Source: Flavobacteriales bacterium UBA1694 (lineage in GTDB: Bacteria; Bacteroidota; Bacteroidia; Flavobacteriales; Weeksellaceae). Taken from it: 11,443 nucleotides of DNA. Numbering within the stretch: the stretch's first letter is position 1; each line of letters begins with the position of its first letter. The DNA is taken from assembly GCA_002319955.1 (NCBI GenBank), contig DCJS01000018.1, forward strand, positions 1 through 11,443, given 5' to 3'. Positions 7,477 through 11,443 of the stretch are shown here, in pieces. The position numbers were made by a program, and so were the translations under genes. The notes beneath the pieces are model-generated. The model was not told the origin of the DNA. It searched no databases and saw only the letters and a list, made by a program, of their open reading frames with translations.

Positions 7477-7505
7477 AAAGGCACGCTATTTCTAGCGTGC
7501 CTTTT
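7477..7505 (+). terminator. Intrinsic terminator after recA
   Basis: Arms AAAGGCACGCTA (7477-7488) and TAGCGTGCCTTT (7493-7504) form a perfect 12-bp stem with a TTTC loop, and the stem ends in T4. It sits between convergent genes, ending just before the stop of the minus-strand alkyltransferase-like gene. It may also serve that gene, although the minus-strand T-tract is short. Confidence 0.88.
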
Positions 7506-7506
7506 G

Positions 7507-7812
7507 TTATAATTCTTCAAGCGGATCCCAAAATAGGGTTTTGAAATTTTGAATTTTTGTGCCTTTCACCGCAACACCTTCTTTCTTTAAAGCCACGACG
7601 AACTCATCCAGGCAGCTGGCCGTAATATGCCCTGAGGCGTTACAGACTCTATGGGCTGGAAACTCGCTAGGATAGTCCCGCAAACAATTCCCAACCTGCC
7701 TTGAATGGTTTGGATACCCTATAGCCCTTGCTAGTGTCCCGTAGGAAGTAACCCGCCCTTTGGGAATGAGCTCAATTAAGGTATAGATTTGGGATTTAAA
7801 TAACAGGTCCAT
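7507..7812 (-). CDS. Alkyltransferase-like protein (ATL), MGMT-fold DNA-damage recognition protein without active-site Cys
   Basis: The 101-aa protein is the DNA-binding domain of the O6-methylguanine-DNA methyltransferase fold. Visible parts are GRVTSYGTLARAIG (19-32, with Tyr24), the recognition-helix region SRQVGNCLR (37-45) with Arg38 matching the finger that flips the damaged base, and PAHRV (52-56). In true methyltransferases the last motif is PCHRV, with Cys as alkyl acceptor; here it is Ala53. Known ATLs carry Trp or Ala there, bind O6-alkylguanine without repairing it, and direct it to nucleotide-excision repair. The length fits ATLs (about 100-130 aa) and there is no N-terminal MGMT domain. 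It is convergent with recA across a shared terminator. It could be called MGMT-family by automatic tools, but transferase activity is not expected. Confidence 0.9.
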   Translation of the reverse strand: MDLLFKSQIYTLIELIPKGRVTSYGTLARAIGYPNHSRQVGNCLRDYPSEFPAHRVCNASGHITASCLDEFVVALKKEGVAVKGTKIQNFKTLFWDPLEEL

Positions 7813-7854
7813 GGTCCAAAGTTAGTAAATCCTATAAAAATCAAAACTTTAGGG

Positions 7855-7899
7855 AAAATAAAAAAGCCAGCATCAATCAAATTGATTAATGCTGGCTTT
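7855..7899 (-). terminator. Intrinsic terminator after the deoxyhypusine-synthase-like gene
   Basis: On the minus strand, arms AAAGCCAGCAT (7899-7889) and ATGCTGGCTTT (7873-7863) form an 11-bp stem, extended inside by a short secondary pairing. They are followed by TTTTTTATTTT (7865-7855). It lies 23 bp after the stop at 7923. Confidence 0.88.
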
Positions 7900-7922
7900 A
7901 AGCGTGAACTAAAAAACGAACG

Positions 7923-8897
7923 TTAGGAGTTCTCTAGAACATATTGGAACATGAGCGGTGCACAAATTGTGGCATCACTTTCAACGATGAATTTCGGTGT
8001 GTTAATATCAAGTTTGCCCCAAGTGATCTTTTCATTAGGAACAGCACCTGAATACGACCCGTAAGAGGTCGTCGAATCAGAAATCTGACAGAAGTAAGAC
8101 CAAAACGGAATATCCGTCATTTCTAAATCTTGGTAAAGCATCGGAACGACGCAGATTGGGAAATCACCAGCAATTCCGCCACCGACTTGGAAGAACCCAA
8201 GTCCTTTTCCCTGGGAGTTCTTTGGATACCAATCCGCTAAGAACATCATGTATTCAATTCCAGACTTGACCGTTGAGGCTTGAAGTTCGCCCTTGATACA
8301 ATAGCTAGTGAAGATATTTCCCATGGTGGAGTCTTCCCATCCTGGAACAACAATAGGAAGGTTTTTTTCCGCTGCTGCCAGCATCCATGAATTTTCTGGT
8401 GGAATTTCATAATACTGCTCTAGAACACCTGAAAGGAGCATCTTGTACATGTACTCATGCGGAAAATAGCGCTCGCCTTTGCTTTGCGCGTCTTTCCAAA
8501 TTGCCACGATATGTTTTTGAAGTCTTCTAAAGGCTTCTTCTTCTGGAATACAAGTGTCGGTCACTCTGTTAAGGCCTTTCTCTAAAAGAGCCCATTCGTC
8601 CTGTGGCGTTAGGTCTCTATAGTTCGGAACTCTTTTATAATGGGAGTGTGCGACCAGGTTCATTAGATCCTCCTCTAGGTTCGCCCCAGTACAAGAAATA
8701 ATTTGCACCTTGTCTTGACGAATCATTTCGGCAAGAATTTTACCAAGTTCCGCTGTGGACATTGCCCCAGCAAGGGTAATCATCATTTTACCTCCGTCTT
8801 TTAAATGAGCGACATAGCCTTTAGAAGCGTCTACAAGGGCCGCAGAGTTAAAATGAAGGTAATACTTCTCAAGAAATTCTGAAATTGGTTTACTCAT
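7923..8897 (-). CDS. Deoxyhypusine synthase family protein (bacterial, polyamine-related)
   Basis: The 324-aa protein belongs to the deoxyhypusine synthase (DHS) fold. It has TLAGAMSTAE (41-50), SCTGANLEED (68-77), PIVVPGWEDSTMGN (181-194) and, in the NAD/spermidine site, GSYSGAVPNEKITWGK (280-295), equivalent to the GSxSGAxPDExxxWGK of eukaryotic DHS. Bacteria lack eIF5A, so the eukaryotic role is unlikely; some bacterial homologues make homospermidine. The active-site lysine of eukaryotic DHS (in GGGxxK) has no counterpart: here the segment is GGGIAGDF (239-246) with Gly244 at that place. The start is the ATG at 8897 because MSKPISEF is the usual family start, and a -7 element lies between it and the upstream ATG at 8927. 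It is a single-gene unit with its own promoter and terminator. The reaction is uncertain. Confidence 0.88.
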   Translation of the reverse strand: MSKPISEFLEKYYLHFNSAALVDASKGYVAHLKDGGKMMITLAGAMSTAELGKILAEMIRQDKVQIISCTGANLEEDLMNLVAHSHYKRVPNYRDLTPQDEWALLEKGLNRVTDTCIPEEEAFRRLQKHIVAIWKDAQSKGERYFPHEYMYKMLLSGVLEQYYEIPPENSWMLAAAEKNLPIVVPGWEDSTMGNIFTSYCIKGELQASTVKSGIEYMMFLADWYPKNSQGKGLGFFQVGGGIAGDFPICVVPMLYQDLEMTDIPFWSYFCQISDSTTSYGSYSGAVPNEKITWGKLDINTPKFIVESDATICAPLMFQYVLENS

Positions 8898-8913
8898 TAG
8901 TATAAGGTTTTGG

Positions 8914-8921
8914 CAAAGATA
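8914..8921 (-). promoter_or_regulatory. Promoter of the deoxyhypusine-synthase-like gene, -7 element TATCTTTG
   Basis: It is an exact match to TAnnTTTG, 16 nt before the ATG at 8897, which gives a leader of about 10 nt. No TTG appears at the -33 distance. Its position inside the longer open frame (from 8927) argues for the shorter start. Confidence 0.5.
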
Positions 8922-9029
8922 AGACATTGCTTTGTATAATTACGAGCACATTTTTAGCCTTATGTGTAAAGTGCCTTCTCAAAAGGTTTAGGTTTTTTTT
9001 ACTTTTTGGGGCCGCTCTTGCGATTTCAC

Positions 9030-9059
9030 AAAAAAAAGGCGCCACTGCAATGACGCCTT
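9030..9059 (-). terminator. Intrinsic terminator after the Rnk/GreA-like gene
   Basis: On the minus strand, AAGGCG (9059-9054) pairs with CGCCTT (9041-9036), with an added CA/TG pair above a mismatch. It is followed by eight T (9037-9030). It is 24 bp after the stop at 9084. Confidence 0.82.
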
Positions 9060-9083
9060 AGTTGCTTCTGTATCGCCTAAAGG

Positions 9084-9473
9084 TTACGAGAATTTCTCAA
9101 CCCAATTCTCAACTTTCATAATCTCAATCTTGCGATCTCCCCCTTTAAACGGCCACTCGATGACATCCCCAACTTTATACCCTACGGCTGCTAAAGCAAT
9201 ATCGGACAGGATGGAGTATTTATTCTTCTTTGGCTTGGCTTTATTGGAAGATACCAGGATATAATCATGCTGAGTCTCCTTTGTGTGGTCCTTAATTGTG
9301 ACCACTTTATTCACAGTCACGACGTCTTCAGGAAGCTCGCGACGCAGCACCTGCCGAGCGTGTCTTAATTCAGTGGTCAACTGGTTTTCTTCTTCTTGCG
9401 AAACCTGTCTTCTTCTTAAGTGTTCTTTAATTGCATCGTAAACTCCGGTGGTTAATATAATCTGATTATCCAT
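9084..9473 (-). CDS. GreA/GreB-family protein, Rnk-like (RNA polymerase secondary-channel binder)
   Basis: The 129-aa protein has a C-terminal FKBP-like GreA/GreB domain (about 48-125): ELPEDVVTVNKVV (46-58), YSILSDIALAAVGYKVGDVI (86-105) and a final strand KIEIMKVENW. The N-terminal helical part (about 10-45) is roughly half the length of the GreA coiled coil, and the arrangement with the MP/LPxDVVTxN segment is closer to Rnk (136 aa). GreA/B rescue backtracked RNA polymerase by inserting an acidic coiled-coil tip. Here a Glu cluster (27-29) lies near the putative tip, but the short hairpin may not reach the active site, so it may compete with Gre factors rather than cleave RNA. It is a single gene with its own terminator; I see no consensus promoter. 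Confidence 0.85.
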   Translation of the reverse strand: MDNQIILTTGVYDAIKEHLRRRQVSQEEENQLTTELRHARQVLRRELPEDVVTVNKVVTIKDHTKETQHDYILVSSNKAKPKKNKYSILSDIALAAVGYKVGDVIEWPFKGGDRKIEIMKVENWVEKFS

Positions 9474-9575
9474 ATCTATTTTGAACTAATTTGTTGTACG
9501 TAGTGTTCGCACCAATCCGGCACGTCCATTTTCCAATAAGAAAACGACGGTGCTTTAGTAAGTCAATTGAAAATC

Positions 9576-9597
9576 CCCTGTCCCAGATCTGACAGGG
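9576..9597 (-). terminator. Hairpin at the stop codon of the 37-aa gene, possible weak terminator
   Basis: CCCTGTC (minus strand 9597-9591) pairs perfectly with GACAGGG (9582-9576) around an 8-nt loop. The stem base nearly touches the TAA at 9601-9599. The tract after the stem is GATTTTC, a poor U-run, so termination may be partial or the hairpin may act as a 3'-end stabiliser. Confidence 0.5.
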
Positions 9598-9598
9598 A

Positions 9599-9712
9599 TT
9601 AAGCCATGAAGTCTTTGGAATTTTTCAGAAACGAATCTGTAAATTGGTAAGATAACGCGAAGAGTAGTCCAGCGGCAAAGGAAGTATCGGCAATTGGATT
9701 TAATGCAATCAT
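9599..9712 (-). CDS. Small protein gene, 37 aa, unknown function
   Basis: I do not recognise this protein. ATG at 9712 opens a frame of 37 residues ending with TAA: MIALNPIADTSFAAGLLFAL, then SYQFTDSFLKNSKDFMA. Residues about 7-24 are mostly hydrophobic or small and could form a short membrane-associated or amphipathic helix, followed by a polar Lys/Asp-containing tail. What makes it credible is the setting: a -33/-7 promoter of the Bacteroidota type lies 28-59 nt upstream on the same strand, the leader would be about 20 nt, and a perfect 7-bp hairpin starts at the stop codon. Together they form a complete small transcription unit filling the 309-bp gap between arfB and the Rnk-like gene. It could alternatively be a small RNA whose open frame is accidental. 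Confidence 0.55.
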   Translation of the reverse strand: MIALNPIADTSFAAGLLFALSYQFTDSFLKNSKDFMA

Positions 9713-9739
9713 CTTATTTTGAGTAATTTGAGGTAGAAA

Positions 9740-9771
9740 CAAAGGTACGCATTATAAGCTCATGGCGCAAA
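9740..9771 (-). promoter_or_regulatory. Promoter of the 37-aa gene: TTTG-N20-TACCTTTG
   Basis: On the minus strand TTTG (9771-9768) and TACCTTTG (9747-9740) are separated by 20 nt, fitting the Bacteroidota consensus TTG-N17-23-TAnnTTTG in both elements. The start site would be near 9733, about 20 nt before the ATG at 9712. It overlaps nothing else and points away from arfB. Confidence 0.65.
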
Positions 9772-9782
9772 TATGAAATTTT

Positions 9783-10175
9783 TCACAACCGAAATCGCCG
9801 GTTTTCTTTCTTCTCCGAAAGCCGCTTCTTGCTTTGAATCCGCTTCTCAATTTTAGCTTTAGAGGGCCGAGTGGCTTTTCGAGGTTTTTGAACTTCTAAG
9901 GACTTCTCAACGAGTTCGAGAATCCTTTCGATCGCTTTCTTCTTATTTTGAATTTGGGTTCGACTCTCAGACGCAGTGATTTGAAGAATCCCCTGAGAAT
10001 TAATTCGGTTCTTGAGTTTTGATAGAATCAGATCCTTACTTTCAGGCGTGAAAAATTGGCTTTCGCCCACGTTCCAAAGGACGGTTACCGAAGTCTCCAC
10101 CTTGTTTACATTTTGCCCACCCGCTCCACTGCTACGCTGCGTTCTAAAGTAAAGTTCAGATCTAAAATCCATCAT
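9783..10175 (-). CDS. arfB: Alternative ribosome-rescue peptidyl-tRNA hydrolase ArfB (YaeJ)
   Basis: This 130-aa codon-independent release factor frees peptide from ribosomes stalled at the end of broken mRNAs. The catalytic core is RSSGAGGQNVNKVETSV (14-30) with GGQ at 19-21, as in release-factor domain 3. The C-terminal tail (about 94-130) is very rich in Lys/Arg, as expected for the part of ArfB that enters the empty mRNA channel. The length agrees with E. coli ArfB (140 aa). It has no codon-recognition domain, so it is not RF1/RF2. The first ATG overlaps the stop of menE (TAATG), pointing to translational coupling; a second ATG follows immediately. No strong terminator lies directly after it. 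Confidence 0.96.
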   Translation of the reverse strand: MMDFRSELYFRTQRSSGAGGQNVNKVETSVTVLWNVGESQFFTPESKDLILSKLKNRINSQGILQITASESRTQIQNKKKAIERILELVEKSLEVQKPRKATRPSKAKIEKRIQSKKRLSEKKENRRFRL

Positions 10176-11227
10176 TAGACTGTTTGCTCATCAAGCCATT
10201 TCCTAAGTAGCGGGCGGCTTATTTTCCCGTTTGGTGTTCTAGGTATCTTTTCAATGAAAAGCACAGTCTTTGGCCTATGAAAGTTCTTCTCATAAATGAC
10301 CGCATCGATTGCTTCCAAAAGTGAACTCGACTCTTGTCCTTCCACCACTAAAATGAGCTTCTCTCCAAGTACAGCATCTTTCATACCCAAAAATACGACT
10401 TCATACGGAATCTGTCTTTTTACGAGACTTTCTAATTCTTCCGGTCTAATCTTGGCACCTCCAGAATTAATCACATTATCTGTGCGGCCCAAGAACTTAA
10501 ACTCTTTCTCACCTCGAAGTTCTACAAGATCGTTTGTCTGGAGCACTTCAGAGCTAAGCTTTGGTGCTTCTATTCGAAGGGCCCCACGCGCATCTTTGGA
10601 AATTTCAACGCCATCAAAAACAGTAAAGGTCTGCGCTGGGTTAGGATACAGCTGCTTTAGGGCAATATGTGAGAGGGTTTCAGACATCCCGTAAGTCTCA
10701 AATATACGCACCTGGGTAGAGTTACCCTTCTGCTTTGCTAGATCGAGAGTTTGCTTTAACTTTATTTGAAGTGATTCTGATACACCTGCCCCACCGATAA
10801 TTAAATTTTTAATGAGATGAATCTTAGATAAACTTCGTTCCACCTGCAAAGGCGTCATCGCACAAAAATCCACCTGCTGGTCTAACGCCTCAAGTGGCGT
10901 CGTCGTAGAATCTGTAACTAATAACTTCATGCCACGCTCCATAGAGCGAACAACCATCATCTTTCCAGAGATGTACTCAATGGGTAGGCACAAAAGGGCT
11001 AAGTCCCCAGGTTCTAGACCTAGAAAATCACACGTCATGTTCGCGGAGTTCCTCATTTTAGCTTTACTTACGTGCAAAACTTTAGGGGTTCCGGTGGATC
11101 CCGAAGTGCTAACCTCTACAGAATCGCCCGCACTTGCCCACGCCATAAGAAAAGATTTCAGACTTTCCTCAAAGGCACTTTTAGGAACCAAAGCGCTAAT
11201 ATTCAATATTTTAAAATCTATCACCAT
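10175..11227 (-). CDS. menE: 2-succinylbenzoate-CoA ligase (short AMP-forming enzyme), menaquinone synthesis
   Basis: It activates 2-succinylbenzoate to its CoA thioester via an acyl-adenylate, in the menaquinone pathway (cytoplasm). The 350-aa protein has the ANL-superfamily marks: phosphate loop STSGSTGTPK (40-49), TYGMSET (178-184), GRTDNVINSGG (247-257) with the hinge/ATP Asp, and IPRTPNGK (328-335) with Lys335, the adenylation lysine. It is shorter than E. coli MenE (about 450 aa), as in other Bacteroidota, with the N-terminal region reduced. I chose ATG 11227; a TTG at 11239 would add only four residues. Other acyl-CoA ligases share the fold, and no other men genes are in the window, so the substrate rests on size and overall resemblance. 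It overlaps arfB by one base. Confidence 0.85.
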   Translation of the reverse strand: MVIDFKILNISALVPKSAFEESLKSFLMAWASAGDSVEVSTSGSTGTPKVLHVSKAKMRNSANMTCDFLGLEPGDLALLCLPIEYISGKMMVVRSMERGMKLLVTDSTTTPLEALDQQVDFCAMTPLQVERSLSKIHLIKNLIIGGAGVSESLQIKLKQTLDLAKQKGNSTQVRIFETYGMSETLSHIALKQLYPNPAQTFTVFDGVEISKDARGALRIEAPKLSSEVLQTNDLVELRGEKEFKFLGRTDNVINSGGAKIRPEELESLVKRQIPYEVVFLGMKDAVLGEKLILVVEGQESSSLLEAIDAVIYEKNFHRPKTVLFIEKIPRTPNGKISRPLLRKWLDEQTV

Positions 11228-11277
11228 ATTAAAAGCCAAGATAAGGCTCTAAAATTAGATTTTTTTGGCCAAAACTC

Positions 11278-11307
11278 TTGCAAATATGTAAAAATTCTTT
11301 AAATTTG
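11278..11307 (+). promoter_or_regulatory. Promoter of tRNA-Gln: TTG-N19-TAAATTTG
   Basis: TTG at 11278-11280 and TAAATTTG at 11300-11307 with a 19-nt spacer match both parts of the Bacteroidota consensus. Transcription would start about 10 nt before the mature tRNA 5' end. It is the best-formed plus-strand promoter in the window. Confidence 0.75.
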
Positions 11308-11323
11308 CACCACTAAAACGGAC

Positions 11324-11394
11324 AGACTCATGGTGTAGCGGTAACACTACTGGTTTTGGTCCAGTCATCTGGGGTTCGAATCCCTGTGAGTCTA
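11324..11394 (+). tRNA. tRNA-Gln (anticodon UUG)
   Basis: A full cloverleaf can be drawn. The acceptor stem AGACTCA pairs with TGAGTCT, and the D stem GTGT with ACAC. The anticodon stem ACTGG pairs with CCAGT around the loop TTTTGGT, which gives anticodon TTG (11356-11358). The T arm has loop TTCGAAT, with G-T wobbles at the base of its stem. The discriminator is A11394. CCA is not encoded, so it must be added by the CCA-adding enzyme. It is a single tRNA with its own promoter and terminator, divergent from menE. Confidence 0.96.
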
Positions 11395-11405
11395 CGATTT
11401 ATAAG

Positions 11406-11434
11406 AAAACGCTCTGATCTTTCAGAGCGTTTTT
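11406..11434 (+). terminator. Intrinsic terminator after tRNA-Gln
   Basis: Arms AAAACGCTCTGA (11406-11417) and TCAGAGCGTTTT (11422-11433) form a perfect 12-bp stem with a TCTT loop, followed by further T residues. Confidence 0.9.
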
Positions 11435-11443
11435 GTTTTATAT

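Noticed and set aside
8898..8927. Upstream ATG at 8927 adding ten residues to the deoxyhypusine-synthase-like protein
   Set aside because: The added residues are atypical for the family, and a -7 promoter element (8914-8921) lies within them.
11228..11239. TTG start adding four residues to MenE
   Set aside because: It would be a rare start codon where a normal ATG stands four codons later.
10929..11302. Two overlapping plus-strand open frames opposite menE
   Set aside because: They are antisense to a clear enzyme gene, have no family features, and one runs through the tRNA promoter.
1..11443. CRISPR arrays, insertion sequences, phage or defence-system genes
   Set aside because: No regularly spaced repeats, terminal inverted repeats, transposase or nuclease-effector genes were found on either strand.

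Overview
The window looks like a chromosomal segment of a Bacteroidota bacterium, most likely Flavobacteriia-like. The evidence is the gene content: a TonB-dependent receptor with an N-terminal carboxypeptidase-regulatory-like domain, a short MenE, a deoxyhypusine-synthase-like protein and an Rnk/GreA-like protein. Promoters carry the Bacteroidota -7 element TAnnTTTG, with TAAATTTG recurring before pfkA, recA and tRNA-Gln. Start codons follow A-rich leaders rather than strong Shine-Dalgarno sites. I see no transposase, integrase, CRISPR array, phage gene or plasmid function.

Layout. (1) 1-2896, minus strand: a likely metal-uptake operon read right to left. It holds a small His/Cys-containing membrane-anchored protein, a 795-aa TonB-dependent outer-membrane receptor, and the first 23 residues of a lipoprotein cut by the window edge. 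A 19-bp palindrome lies just before the first gene. (2) 2999-7451, plus strand: pfkA and gapA (a glycolysis pair, 25 bp apart), a strong terminator, a DUF2236/MpaB-type putative haem oxygenase, then recA with its own leader and terminator. (3) 7507-9473, minus strand: an alkyltransferase-like protein (active-site Cys replaced by Ala) convergent with recA, a deoxyhypusine-synthase-like protein, and an Rnk-like GreA/GreB-family protein. The last two each end at a clear terminator. (4) 9599-11227, minus strand: a 37-codon small gene with its own consensus promoter and a hairpin at its stop, then arfB and menE, which overlap as TAATG. (5) 11324-11394, plus strand: tRNA-Gln(UUG) with a consensus promoter and terminator, divergent from menE.

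Most of the window is housekeeping: glycolysis, recombination and DNA-damage recognition, ribosome rescue, menaquinone synthesis, transcription elongation and a tRNA. The less ordinary parts are the previously uncalled 37-aa gene, the inverted repeat overlapping a recA -7 element, the palindrome before the putative metal operon, the deoxyhypusine-synthase-like protein without the canonical active-site lysine, and the cytoplasmic DUF2236 protein. I do not see convincing evidence for a complete new multi-gene system.
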